From NCBI GenBank assembly GCA_024347235.1, contig AP025283.1, positions 1,550,001 to 1,614,000 on the forward strand: a stretch of 64,000 nucleotides of DNA. Reading direction: 5' to 3'. This document shows positions 26,200 through 36,375 of this stretch, one piece after another (the first letter of the stretch is position 1; each line of letters begins with the position of its first letter). The DNA is from Aliamphritea spongicola (GTDB lineage: Bacteria; Pseudomonadota; Gammaproteobacteria; Pseudomonadales; Balneatricaceae). The notes below the pieces were generated by a model that worked only from the letters and a program-made list of their open reading frames with translations, was not told the origin of the DNA and did no database searches. Made by a program: the position numbers and the translations under genes.

Positions 26200-29055
26200 T
26201 TACTGGCTAACGCTTTCACGACCCTGCTTCAGGAAGTCCTGCTGCTGGTCGTCAAAGTTCTGGTAGTTTTGCTGCCAGCTGGATGGTGAATTCACTTTCA
26301 CAACCTGTACCGCAGTCACCTTGTACTCAGGGCAGTTTGTCGCCCAGTCAGAGTTGTCGGTGGTTACTACGTTGGCACCGCTGCCAGGGTGGTGGAAGGT
26401 GGTGTAAACCACGCCAGGCTGCACCTTATCAGTAATGCGTGCACGCATTACGGTGTCGCCGGCACGGCTGCTGATACCAACCCAGTCACCATCACTGATG
26501 CCGCGCATTTCCGCATCGGAGATGTGCAGATCCAGTACGTCCTCATCGTGCCATGCCTGGTTAGGCGTACGGCGGGTCTGAGCACCTACGTTGTATTGCG
26601 ACAGGATACGGCCAGTGGTCAGCAGTAACGGGAACTTACGGGTAGAGCGTTCTTCGGTTGCCACGTATTCAGTGATCGCGAAGTTACCCAGGCCGATAGG
26701 GAAGTTCTCAATGTGCATGGTAGGCGTACCTTCCGGTGCAGCATCGTTACAAGGCCACTGAATGCTGCCCAGCTCTTCCAGACGGTCATAGCTGACGCCC
26801 TTGAAGGTTGGAGCCAGAGTCGCAATCTCATCCATGATTTCGGATGGGTGGCTGTAGTTCATTTCATAACCCAGTGCGTTGGACAGGGCCATGGTTACTT
26901 CCCAGTCTGCCATGCCGGACAGAGGCGGCATTACCTGACGAACACGGTTGATACGGCGTTCGGCGTTGGTGAAGGTACCGTCTTTCTCAAGGAAAGAAGC
27001 ACCCGGCAGGAATACGTGCGCGTACTTAGCTGTTTCGTTCAGGAAGATGTCCTGGACGATCAGGCAGTCCAGAGAACGCAGTGCCTGGTCAACGTGGTTG
27101 GTGTTCGGGTCAGACTGTGCAATGTCCTCGCCCTGGCAGTACATGCCACGGAAGGTACCGTCGATTGCAGAGTTGAACATGTTCGGAATACGCAGACCCG
27201 GTTCGTTGTCCAGTGTTACGCCCCAGCTTGCTTCGAAGCGGCCACGGATCGCGTCGTCGGCAACGTGCTGGTAGCCTGGCAGTTCGTGCGGGAAAGAACC
27301 CATGTCACAGGAGCCCTGTACGTTGTTCTGACCACGCAGCGGGTTAACACCTACACCTTCACGGCCGATGTTACCGGTCGCCAGCGCCAGGTTAGCAATA
27401 CCCATTACCATGCTGGAACCCTGGCTGTGCTCGGTTACACCCAGACCGTAGAAGATAGCGGCGTTAGGTGCAGCGGCAAACAGACGGGCAGCGCTGCGGA
27501 TTTCAGCGGCAGGAATGCCGGTGATGTCTTCAGTCTGTTCCGGTGCATGACGTTCTTCGGAGATGAACTCGCGCCATTTGTTGTAAGCAGTGTTGTCACA
27601 ACGGTTAGCGATGAATTCTTTGTCTTCCAGACCTTCAGTGATAACCACGTGAGCCATTGCGTTGATGAATGCAACGTTGGTACCCGGACGCAGTTTCAGG
27701 TGGTGATCGGCAATAATGTGCGGGCTCTTAACCAGCTCAGTGGTGCGCGGATCGGCGATGATCAGACCACAGCCTTCACGTACACGGCGCTTCAGGCGGG
27801 AACCGAATACCGGGTGAGCAGCAGTCGGGTTCGCACCGATTACCATCACCATGTCAGCTTTCATTACAGAGTCGAAAGTCTGAGTACCGGCAGACTCACC
27901 CAGGGTAGTCTTCAGACCGTAACCGGTCGGAGAGTGACATACACGGGCACAGGTATCGGTGTTGTTGTTACCGAAGGCTGCACGGATCAGTTTCTGAACC
28001 AGGTAGGTTTCTTCGTTAGTACAGCGAGAAGATGTGATACCGCCGACAGATTCACGGCCGTATTTCGCCTGAATGTCTTTGATGCGGCCGGCAGCGAAGC
28101 TGAAGGCTTCTTCCCAGCTTACTTTCTTCCATGGCTGGTCAATGGAGTCACGGATCATCGGCTCGGTAACACGGTCGTCGTGAGTTGCGTAACCGAATGC
28201 GAAACGGCCTTTAACACAGGAGTGGCCACGGTTCGCTTCACCGTCTTTGAACGGCACCATGCGGATAACTTCGTTACCCTTCATTTCTGCCTTGAAGGCA
28301 CAGCCAACACCACAGTATGCACAGGTGGTAACAACGCTGTGTTCTGGCTGACCGCGTTCGATAACGCTGTTTTCCATCAGAGTGGAAGTCGGGCAGGCCT
28401 GTACACAGGCACCGCAGGATACACAGTCAGATGCCAGGAAGCCGTCGTCCTGACCGGCAGCAACCTTGGAGTCGAAACCACGGCCGTCGATGGTCAGTGC
28501 AAAAGTACCCTGAACTTCTTCACAGGCACGTACACAGCGGGAACAAACGATACATTTGCTCGGATCGAAGGTGAAGTACGGGTTAGACTCGTCTTTCTTC
28601 GCATCCAGGTGGTTGTTGCCTTCGAAGCCGTAACGTACTTCACGCAGGCCAACCGCACCGGCAACGTCCTGCAGTTCGCAGTTGCCGTTACTTGACAGGT
28701 CAGACAGTCCAGCGGGTGATCGGAGATGTACAGCTCCATGATGTTGCGGCGCAGTTTCGCCAGCTTGTTGTTCTGCGTAGTAACAGACATGCCGTTTTCG
28801 GCAGGTGTGGTACAGGAAGCAGGGTGCCGCGGCGACCTTCAATTTCCACTGCGCAGATACGGCAAGAGCCGAATGCTTCCAGGTTATCGCTGGCACACAG
28901 TTTAGGAATGTTGATGTTCGCTTCAGCAGCGCGCGCAGTACGGACGTACCTTCCGGTACGGTTACTTCCACACCGTCGATGTTCAGTGTCACCAGGTTCT
29001 CGGAAACACGGGCCGGCGTACCGTAATCTTTATTAGGATCAAAATGTTGCAGCAT
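26200..29055 (-). CDS. fdsA: NAD-dependent formate dehydrogenase alpha subunit
   Basis: About 951 residues, formally open. N-terminal NuoG-like region with a [2Fe-2S] cluster, then ferredoxin clusters CIVCSRCVRACEEVQG and CVSCGACVQACPT, the 4Fe-4S motif TTCAYCGVGCAF, and the Mo ligand Cys in ARVCHSPTGYG. Oxidises formate to CO2 at bis-MGD. Residues about 43-126 are out of frame: three separate base losses near 28930, 28815 and 28690 cancel, hiding LCASDNLEAFGSCRICAVE and SCTTPAENGM, which carry [2Fe-2S] ligands. The open frame therefore gives a wrong sequence there. Confidence 0.93.
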   Translation of the reverse strand: MLQHFDPNKDYGTPARVSENLVTLNIDGVEVTVPEGTSVLRALLKRTSTFLNCVPAITWKHSALAVSAQWKLKVAAAPCFLYHTCRKRHVCYYAEQQAGETAPQHHGAVHLRSPAGLSDLSSNGNCELQDVAGAVGLREVRYGFEGNNHLDAKKDESNPYFTFDPSKCIVCSRCVRACEEVQGTFALTIDGRGFDSKVAAGQDDGFLASDCVSCGACVQACPTSTLMENSVIERGQPEHSVVTTCAYCGVGCAFKAEMKGNEVIRMVPFKDGEANRGHSCVKGRFAFGYATHDDRVTEPMIRDSIDQPWKKVSWEEAFSFAAGRIKDIQAKYGRESVGGITSSRCTNEETYLVQKLIRAAFGNNNTDTCARVCHSPTGYGLKTTLGESAGTQTFDSVMKADMVMVIGANPTAAHPVFGSRLKRRVREGCGLIIADPRTTELVKSPHIIADHHLKLRPGTNVAFINAMAHVVITEGLEDKEFIANRCDNTAYNKWREFISEERHAPEQTEDITGIPAAEIRSAARLFAAAPNAAIFYGLGVTEHSQGSSMVMGIANLALATGNIGREGVGVNPLRGQNNVQGSCDMGSFPHELPGYQHVADDAIRGRFEASWGVTLDNEPGLRIPNMFNSAIDGTFRGMYCQGEDIAQSDPNTNHVDQALRSLDCLIVQDIFLNETAKYAHVFLPGASFLEKDGTFTNAERRINRVRQVMPPLSGMADWEVTMALSNALGYEMNYSHPSEIMDEIATLAPTFKGVSYDRLEELGSIQWPCNDAAPEGTPTMHIENFPIGLGNFAITEYVATEERSTRKFPLLLTTGRILSQYNVGAQTRRTPNQAWHDEDVLDLHISDAEMRGISDGDWVGISSRAGDTVMRARITDKVQPGVVYTTFHHPGSGANVVTTDNSDWATNCPEYKVTAVQVVKVNSPSSWQQNYQNFDDQQQDFLKQGRESVSQ

Positions 29056-29066
29056 GATCGGACTCC

Positions 29067-30634
29067 TTAAGACGCCATGTCTTCGGTGACGGGTTTATGC
29101 AGGTCTTCTGGGAAGTGATTGATAACGCTCTTCACAGGGAACGGAGTCATACCGCCCATTGCACACAGGGAGCCGTCAATCATGGTATCGCAGAGATCAT
29201 TTAATAATTCTAGGTTATCTTCGCGGTTTTCGTCATTGACAATGCGGTCAATCACTTCTACGCCGCGGGTAGAACCGATCCGGCAAGGGGTACACTTACC
29301 GCAGGATTCAACCACACAGAATTCCATCGCAAAGCGGGCTTGCTGAGACATATCGACAGTATCGTCGAATGCAACCACGCCACCGTGGCCCAGTACAGCG
29401 CTTACTGCTGCGAAAGATTCATAGTCCAGCGGGGTGTCCCACTGGCTTTCCGGCAGGTATGCACCCAGAGGTCCACCTACCTGAACAGCACGCATCGGAC
29501 GGCCGGAGAAGGTACCGCCACCGAAGTCTTCCAGCAGTTCACGCAGAGTCAGACCAAAAGCCAGTTCTACCAGACCGCCGCGCTTGATGTTGCCGGCCAG
29601 CTGGAATGGCAGGGTACCCAGAGAACGGCCCATGCCGTAATCCGCGTAAGCCTTGGCGCCTTCAGCCAGAATGTAAGGAACCGCTGCCAGAGACAGCACG
29701 TTGTTAACGATAGTTGGCTGGCCGAACAGACCAACGATAGCTGGCAGTGGTGGTTTGGCACGGACCAGACCGCGCTTACCTTCCAGGCTTTCCAGCAGGG
29801 ATGTTTCTTCACCACAGATGTAAGCCCCGGCACCCAGACGCACTTCCAGATGGAAGGTCTTGCCGCTGCCCTGAATGTTTTCACCCAGCAGGTTGGCAGC
29901 TTCTGCCTTCGCCAGTGCTTCGTTCAGGATCTGGTGAGCAATCGGGTATTCAGAACGCAGGTAGATGTAGCCCTGAGTCGCACCAACCGCCAGACCGGCG
30001 ATGGTCATACCTTCGATCAGCATGAATGGGTCAGCTTCCATGACCATACGGTCAGCGAAGGTACCGGAGTCACCTTCGTCGGCGTTACAAACGATGTATT
30101 TCTGCGCAGCATCACCCGGTGCAACCGCATCGTGTACAGTCTGCCACTTGATGCCGGTAGGGAAGGCAGCACCACCACGGCCACGCAGGCCGGAGTTTTT
30201 AACTTCATCAACGATGGCCTGACCGGACATTTCCAGTGCTTTTTCAGGCCTTTGAAGCCGTCGTGCGCTTGATAATCTTCCAGGCTGACAGGATCAGTGA
30301 TACCGGCGCGGGCAAACGTCAGACGCTGCTGCTTTTTCAGGTAAGGGATTTCTTCGGTCAGACCCTGGCACAGTGGGTGGCTCAGGCCGCCGTTTACGAA
30401 ATCTGCATCGAACAGGCTGTCGATGTCTTTTGCTTCAACCGGGCCATAAGCAACACGGCCGTTAGCGGTTTCAACCTCAACCAGAGGTTCCAGCCAGAAC
30501 ATGCCGCGGGAGCTGTTGCGGACGATCTCGATGTCTGCACCACGGTTCTTGGCTTCAACGGCCATTTCTGCTGCCAGACGCTCGGCACCCATTGCCAGTG
30601 CGGTGGTATCCCGTGGGATATAAACCTTAACCAT
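29067..30634 (-). CDS. fdsB: NAD-dependent formate dehydrogenase beta subunit (one frameshift)
   Basis: About 523 residues after one A is restored in AAAAA near 30240. N-terminal thioredoxin-like domain, then the NuoF-like core: GLRGRGGAAFPTGIKW (NADH site), ADEGDSGTFADR (FMN), GAGAYICGEETSLLESLEG, and the 4Fe-4S ligands ESCGKCTPCRIGS. Passes electrons from formate to NAD+. Overlaps fdsG. Confidence 0.93.
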
Positions 30635-31125
30635 TACTTCACCTCCAGCGCTTGGGTGGACAGCTGATCAACCAGTTGGTCGAACTTGCTTGGGGTAACA
30701 CGGCCAACAACATCGTCGTTTACCTGAATAGAAGGTGCGCAGGCACAGTTGCCCAGGCAGTAAACCGGTTCCAGAGACACCTGCTGGTCAGCGCTGGTCT
30801 GGTGGAAGCCGATACCCAGCTTTTCTTTCACGTGTGCTTCCAGCTGGCGTGAGCCCATAGACTGGCAGGCTTCAGCGCGGCATACCTGAATGGTGTGCTT
30901 GCCCGGTGGGGTAGTACGGAAGTGATGGTAGAAAGTGATCACACCGTGGACTTCAGCACGGGACTGAGCCAGACCATCAGCAATAATGCTTACGGCGTCG
31001 GCATGGATGTAGCCCTGGGCGTCCTGGATGGCGTGCAAGATCGGCAACATAGCGCCGGGAAGATCTTTCATCTCCTCGACAATGTCACAGACTTGCTGGC
31101 GACTCTGCTCGTTGAATGCAGTCAT
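30634..31125 (-). CDS. fdsG: NAD-dependent formate dehydrogenase gamma subunit
   Basis: 163 residues, intact. NuoE-like [2Fe-2S] protein: cysteines in VCRAEACQSMG and CLGNCACAPSIQVN. First gene of fdsGBACD; AGGTGAGC ribosome site. Divergent from a ModE-like regulator across a 364-base region. Confidence 0.93.
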   Translation of the reverse strand: MTAFNEQSRQQVCDIVEEMKDLPGAMLPILHAIQDAQGYIHADAVSIIADGLAQSRAEVHGVITFYHHFRTTPPGKHTIQVCRAEACQSMGSRQLEAHVKEKLGIGFHQTSADQQVSLEPVYCLGNCACAPSIQVNDDVVGRVTPSKFDQLVDQLSTQALEVK

Positions 31126-31387
31126 TTTTGCTCACCTGCTATAAGTGTCTCAGCTGTTTTCTGGTTAACCGGCTTATTAACCTGCCGGCTTAATCAAAAA
31201 TTCAGTACTGAGCAGCTCTTGTTGAATTATTTAACCGGAATAAACCGCGTATCGAAGGTCAACGGGTTTGAGAAAATCACCCTTTGCCTGCAATTAGCAG
31301 TAAAATTCACAGCCTGTTTATCTGAGTGCGACATTGCTATTCGTAAAGTGACATTACAAATGCAAACGACTCTTATTTATAATTTAT

Positions 31388-31407
31388 ATATGAACCCATT
31401 TTCATAT
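31388..31407. promoter_or_regulatory. candidate operator ATATG-N10-CATAT, copy 1
   Basis: ATATGAACCCATTTTCATAT, with a 7-bp inverted repeat ATATGAA/TTCATAT. Lies in the AT-rich divergent region between fdsG and its regulator. The same half-sites and spacing recur at 31478. Confidence 0.5.
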
Positions 31408-31477
31408 TTGGCTAAAATGAGTACAGAATTATCCCTTTTAGATGCCCATAAGGTAGCATTGGGCCTAAAATTTGAAA

Positions 31478-31497
31478 ATATGAATAATTATGCATAT
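31478..31497. promoter_or_regulatory. candidate operator ATATG-N10-CATAT, copy 2
   Basis: ATATGAATAATTATGCATAT overlaps the start codon of the ModE-like regulator (31490), exactly 90 bases from copy 1. Suggests autoregulation and control of the fds promoter. Confidence 0.5.
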
Positions 31498-32562
31498 TAA
31501 AAGAATACAGGTGGTTCCGGGGTGGTCTTTCCGGGACGAAAGCGGCAATGAACTTAACCCGCAGCTGTTCAGTTTACTGGCGGCGATCCATGAGCATGGC
31601 AAGCTGACAGCAGCCACAAAAAGTGTAGGGATATCATACCGTCACGGCTGGAACCTGCTGAATACATGGGCGGCTTTTTCGGGGTACCACTGGTCAGCAT
31701 GCAGAAAGGTAAGGGGCAACCCTGACCCCGCTGGGGATAAGTTGCTCTGGGCCAAGCAACGGGTGGTAGCCCGGCTTGAGCCGCAATTAGATAGCCTGAC
31801 GTCGCAACTGAATCTGAAATTCACCGTGCCCTGGAAGGGGTCAGCCCGTTATTGCGGGTACATGCCAGTTATGGCTATGCGGTGGCGTTGTTACCGGAGC
31901 ATGCCAGCGAGATTCAGCTGGATCTGCAGTACAAGAGCGGTGAAGAAGCGCTGGCTGCCCTTAATCGGGGTGTCTGCGACATTGCTGGTTTCCATGTACC
32001 GATTGAAGGCATGAGCCAGGCGCAGATTAAGAAGTACGGTCACTATCTTAAGCCCCGCGTACATAAGGTGATTCAGTTTATTACCCGCCGGCAGGGCTTA
32101 ATCGTTAAGCGGGATAACCCCTGTGAGATTCAGGGGCTGAGTGACCTGTTACGGGATGACGTGCGCTTTATAAACCGGCAGGAAGATTCCGGTACCCGAA
32201 CACTGCTTGACGAACTGCTGCGCCGGGAGAAGATTAACCCGGCAAAGGTATCCGGCTATGACGATGAGGAATTTACGCACTCAGCGGTAGCAGCCTATGT
32301 TGCTGCGGGCATGGCGGATGTGGGGATCGGTGTTGAAGCAGCAGCCCGGCAGTTTAATCTTGATTTTATACCGTTATCTTATGAGCGATACCTGTTTGTG
32401 TGCCACCACCGCAGTTTGCAGCAGGAAGCGGTGATCAGGTTCCTGGAGATGATCCGCACCAGCCAGTTCTATCAGGCGGTCCGCGAGCTGCCGGGATACA
32501 GTCCGGATCTGTGCGGGGATGTCGTCGGGGTGGAAGAAGCGCTGAATCAGTCTTCCCGGTAA
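31490..32562 (+). CDS. ModE-like HTH regulator with periplasmic-binding-like effector domain (frameshifted)
   Basis: About 359 residues. N-terminal LFSLLAAIHEHGKLTAATKS and VGISYRHGWNLLNTW are the winged-helix signature of ModE-type regulators; the C-terminal two thirds (LRVHASYGYAVALLPEHA, NRQEDSGTRTLLDELLRR, AYVAAGMADVGIGVEAAARQ) form a PBP-like domain related to molybdate/tungstate-binding regulators. Four base losses, near 31677 (T), 31723 (G), 31735 (G) and 31817 (A), break the first third. Probably controls the divergent molybdenum-dependent formate dehydrogenase. Confidence 0.8.
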
Positions 32563-32610
32563 GCGTGTTTAAGCGCGTTTGGTAAAGGACGTATAAGAAA
32601 GGAAGGGTGA

Positions 32611-33383
32611 GTGGAAGGTTTAGCGTATTACCAGTATGCACTGATCGGGTTGATTTTTATCTGAGCGGGTTTGTCCGCAGCGGGCTGGGGTTTGGTGGCG
32701 CGGTACTGTCGTTACCTTTTACTGCTGATTAAGGATGATCCACTGATTTTCCTGCCGATCATCGGTGTGCACCTGCTGTTCTTTTCAGTGCTGATTACCT
32801 GGAAGAGTAATAAGAGTCAGCCGCAGAGTGCCGGTTTCTTTGAGTCATCGTCCATCGACTGGCCGTACCTGAAGTACAGCCTGAAGGTGATGATGATCCC
32901 GAAGCTGATCGGGGTATTCGGCCTGCTGACTTTGCCAGCCACTCTGATGAGCAGCATCATTTATGTGATCGTGATTGCCTATGCGATCTCTTATGTACTG
33001 AATAAGCCGCTGAAGAGTAACAGTAAAACACTGGATACGGTGTTTCTGATTCTGGGGGCTATATCAGCGGTACGTCGTTAATCGGTGCGCCGCTGATCGT
33101 CGCAGTATTTGTCTCCAATGTAGCCAAGCATAAGCTGCGGGATACCCTGTTTATCCTCTGGGCGATTCTGGTGCTGATCAAGCTGGCGTCTTTTGTCATA
33201 GCAGGAGTGGATTTACAGCTGATTCATCACCTGTGGCTGTTGCCGCTGGGGTATATCGGCCATGTGATCGGTGAAAAAGCGCACCAGAAAATGCTGGCGG
33301 CGGAAACTCCGGTGTTTTTCCGGGTGCTGGGTAGCGTGCTGATTGTGGTCAGTATGATGGGGCTGGTGAAGGCGGTTATTTAA
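32611..33383 (+). CDS. TauE/SafE family membrane exporter (two frameshifts)
   Basis: About 258 residues, GTG start with AGGAAGGG upstream. Joining frames near 32662 (TGG lost one G) and 33059 (G run) gives IFIWSGFVRSGLGFGGAVLS, the family N-terminal motif, and GGYISGTSLIGAPLIVAVFV, the second repeat. Seven to eight hydrophobic helices. The family exports sulfite, sulfoacetate or related anions; substrate here unknown. Ends before a terminator. Confidence 0.85.
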
Positions 33384-33392
33384 CTGATTGCA

Positions 33393-33416
33393 AAGCCACC
33401 GGAAACGGTGGCTTTT
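33393..33416 (+). terminator. rho-independent terminator
   Basis: AAAGCCACCG-GAAA-CGGTGGCTTTT hairpin between the convergent TauE and RpiR genes. Confidence 0.85.
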
Positions 33417-33498
33417 GCTATGTTGGCTCAGTTTGAATTCACGGATCTGTATCTGCGCAGGTATTCAAACTTCAAAGGTAACCATATATAAACGGACT

Positions 33499-34390
33499 TT
33501 ATTCGGTCCGTTTCTTAAACCGCTCGGTCAGATCGAACATGTTCTCCAGCTCCCGCATCCGCTCGGAGGTCTGGCTCCAGAGTTTCTCTTCCAGCGCCAC
33601 CACCAGGGCTTCAGCAAAGAACAGGGTAACCACCCCTGAGTCCCAGCCGGATTTGCCTTCGATTCGGATCGGCAGTGTGTGGTCGGCGTATCCGGCCACC
33701 GGCGACAGCCACTGATCCGTAAACAGAATTATTTTTGCGCCGCGGGCGTTGGCCAGCCGGCTGGTAGTAATCAGGTCCTGCTCGTAACGGCGTACATCAA
33801 ATACGATGAGTACATCGTCTTGTTTAATTTTCAGCAGATGGTGGGGCCACAGGGCAACCGCTTCCGGAAAGATGTGAACATTTTCACGGATCACTTCCAG
33901 ATGGGTGTTCAGATAGCGGGCAAAGGCGCTGGTGATCCGGCCGCCGACAATGTGCAGGGCGCGTTCCTGTTTGGCCAGCAGGTCCACAATGGCATCGAAC
34001 TGTTCATGGCTGATCTGATTCAGACTATGGCGCAGGTTGGTGGTAACGGTTTCCGCAACCTTGTTCAGCACGTGGCTTTCCGGGGCATCAGCGGCCCACT
34101 GATCATGTTTGGTAATCGGGTCGGAGAGGGTTTGCTGCAGTTCGTCTTTCAGTTCTTTCTGGAAGGTGGTGAAACTGAGTAGCCGATTTTTTCAGGGTCC
34201 GCATTACTGTGGGGGTAGACACCCCGCAGCTTTCCGACAGTTCTGTAATAGAGACCATGCCTGACATGGGGTAGTTGGCCAGCAGGTGATTGACGATTTT
34301 CATTTCCGCCGGGCTGAACTGATTGAGCTGCGAGCGGATCAGTTCGGCAATCGTGTGACTGTTGTCCGGGGTTACAGGGCTGTCATTCAT
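33499..34390 (-). CDS. RpiR/MurR family transcriptional regulator (two frameshifts)
   Basis: About 297 residues. N-terminal RpiR helix-turn-helix (VSITELSESCGVSTPTVMRT), then after joining across an A run near 34193 and a second loss near 34180 the linker TTFQKELKDELQQTLSD, and a C-terminal SIS sugar-binding-like domain (ALHIVGGRITSAFARYLNTH). Divergent from the TRAP transporter cluster, which it probably controls. Start at 34390 (MNDSPVTPD); ATG 34399 also possible. Confidence 0.85.
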
Positions 34391-34544
34391 GGGCGGCATA
34401 CTCGTGGTCAGGTGGCGGTCGGGCGCTATTCTACAACGTTTTGCTGCAATTATTCGCAAGTCTCTCTGGTACTTTGTCTGGTACTGCCGTCGGATTCGGC
34501 GGCGGTATGAATCTGTCCCCTTGACGGTTGCACGGTAACAATCT

Positions 34545-34554
34545 TTACATGTAA
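34545..34554. promoter_or_regulatory. TTACATGTAA palindrome, candidate RpiR operator
   Basis: Perfect 10-bp palindrome. TTACAT or ATGTAA is repeated at least five times between 34545 and 34640, overlapping the promoter of the TRAP operon. Confidence 0.45.
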
Positions 34555-34572
34555 TTTACCTTACATAAAAAA

Positions 34573-34600
34573 TTGACAAGTAAAATATGTAATGTATAAA
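34573..34600 (+). promoter_or_regulatory. sigma70 promoter of the TRAP-GS-ALDH-GMC cluster
   Basis: TTGACA (34573-34578), 16-base spacer, TATAAA (34595-34600), about 105 bases before the dctP start. Surrounded by TTACAT repeats. Confidence 0.6.
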
Positions 34601-34705
34601 TGTTTACATCCTGCCGGCTTACTGCTCAGGTTGGATGTAAGTTGGATAAGATTCGTGACGTTCGTAATACAAAAATAATCTTGCTGATACAGCAGAGGAC
34701 AGATA

Positions 34706-35763
34706 ATGAATAAGAATAAACGCGAGTTTATAAAGAAGGCGGTCGTTGGTGGTGCAGCGACAGCTGCTGCTGCGGTAAGTGCACCGTATGTACAGGCCAA
34801 ATCTGCGCCGATTAAGTGGCGTTTACAGACCTATGCCGGTGCCGCTCTGGGTGCACATGTCATCAAGCCTGCCGTTGATGCGTTCAACAAGGCTGCCAAC
34901 GGTGAGATGGAAATCGAGCTGTACTATGCCGACCAGCTGGTGCCTACCCCTGAACTGTTCCGTGCCCTGCAAAAGGCACCATCGATGCAGTGCAGAGTGA
35001 TGACGATTCCATGGGGGCGCCGGTGGATATTTCCGTATTCGGCGGTTACTTCCCGTTTGCGACCCGTTACAGCCTGGATGTACCGGTACTGTTCGAACAG
35101 TACGGTCTGAAGGAGATCTGGCAGGAAGCGTACGACGAAGTTGGCGTGAAATGGCTGAGCGCCGGTGCCTGGGATCCATGTCACTTCGCGACTAAAGAAC
35201 CGATCCGCAGCCTGGAAGATCTGAAAGGTAAGCGGGTATTCACTTTCCCGACCGCGGGCCGTTTCCTGAACCGCTTCGGTGTGATTCCGGTCACCCTGCC
35301 GTTTGAAGATGTGGAAGTTGCTCTGCAGACCGGCGAGCTGGACGGCGTAGCCTGGTCCGGTATTACCGAGGATTACACCTCTGGCTGGGCGGAAGGTACC
35401 GGTTACTTCCTGACCAACAACATTTCCGGCGCGTGGGCCGGATCTTTCTATGCCAACTCTGATTCCTGGGCGAAAGTACCGGATCACCTGAAAGAGCTTT
35501 GGCAGCTGTGTATGGACAGCTCTCACTACTACCGCCAGTACTGGTACTGGGGCGGTGAAGCACAACTGCGTGTTGAAGGCACCAAGATGGAGCTTACGTC
35601 TATTCCGGATGAAGAATGGGCCATCGTTGAAGCTGAAGGTAAGAAGTACTGGGACGAAGTTGCTGGCAGAAGCGAGCGTACCAAGAAGGTCGTGGACATC
35701 TTCCGCAAGTACAACGAGACCATGGAAAAGCCGGTCGTCCTTACCGTTACAGCTAATACTTAG
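34706..35763 (+). CDS. TRAP transporter substrate-binding protein DctP family (one frameshift)
   Basis: About 352 residues. Signal peptide KREFIKKAVVGGAATAAAAV resembles a Tat signal with KR instead of RR. DctP blocks follow: LVPTPELFRALQKGTIDAVQ (after one A restored near 34977), DLKGKRVFTFPTAGRFLNRF, LPFEDVEVALQTGELDGVAW, and a C-terminal YYRQYWYWGGEAQLRVEG region. Binds the organic substrate in the periplasm and delivers it to the DctQM permease encoded next. Ligand unknown; cluster context suggests an amine-containing organic acid or amino alcohol. Confidence 0.9.
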
Positions 35764-35793
35764 CGACGGTAATCTCAGTCCCCTCCCATTTCC

Positions 35794-36375
35794 ATGCCCG
35801 GAGGGCTTTTCAGTTTTCTATCTGGGTACGTGATTGTGTATAACGCGATTCAGGCCTACATACGGTTCATCTATAAGTTCAACCGTACGGTGGGCATCTT
35901 TGCCATGTACTTGGTACTGGTGATGATGGCGATTTTGCTGTTCTCATCCATCTCCAAGGGAATCGGATCACCGCAGATCTGGGTGATCGAAACAGCGCAG
36001 TTCACCATGGCTGCTTATTATCTTCTGGGCGGCGGCTATTCCATGCAGATGGATGCCCACGTTCGCATGGATGTTTTCTACGGTACCTGGTCGCCCCGCC
36101 GGCAGGCCATTACCGATGCACTGACAGTGATCTGTCTGATTACCTATCTGATTATGCTGCTCTACGGCGGAATCTCCAGCAGCATGTATGCCCTTGAATA
36201 CGGGCAGAAGAACTATTCCTCCTGGGCGCCACCACTGGCCCCGATCAAGCTGATCATGACCGGCGGTATCCTGCTGATGCTGTTACAGGTCCTGGCAACC
36301 TTTGCACAGAATGTCGCTGATGCGCTGGGCAAGCCGTTTGATATTGAGCAACACCCGGAGGAAACCTCAGTATGA
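35794..36375 (+). CDS. TRAP transporter small permease (DctQ)
   Basis: About 193 residues, four membrane helices. VRMDVFYGTWSPRRQAITDA contains the conserved xhVRxD loop. The true start may be a GTG at 35830 rather than ATG 35794, because the latter lies in a poor Shine-Dalgarno context. The stop overlaps the next start (ATGAG). Confidence 0.88.
   Translation: MPGGLFSFLSGYVIVYNAIQAYIRFIYKFNRTVGIFAMYLVLVMMAILLFSSISKGIGSPQIWVIETAQFTMAAYYLLGGGYSMQMDAHVRMDVFYGTWSPRRQAITDALTVICLITYLIMLLYGGISSSMYALEYGQKNYSSWAPPLAPIKLIMTGGILLMLLQVLATFAQNVADALGKPFDIEQHPEETSV

Noticed and set aside
26713..28695. 660-residue open frame antisense to fdsA
   Set aside because: It is a shadow of fdsA created by codon bias; the protein has no domains, and fdsA on the other strand is a clear conserved enzyme.
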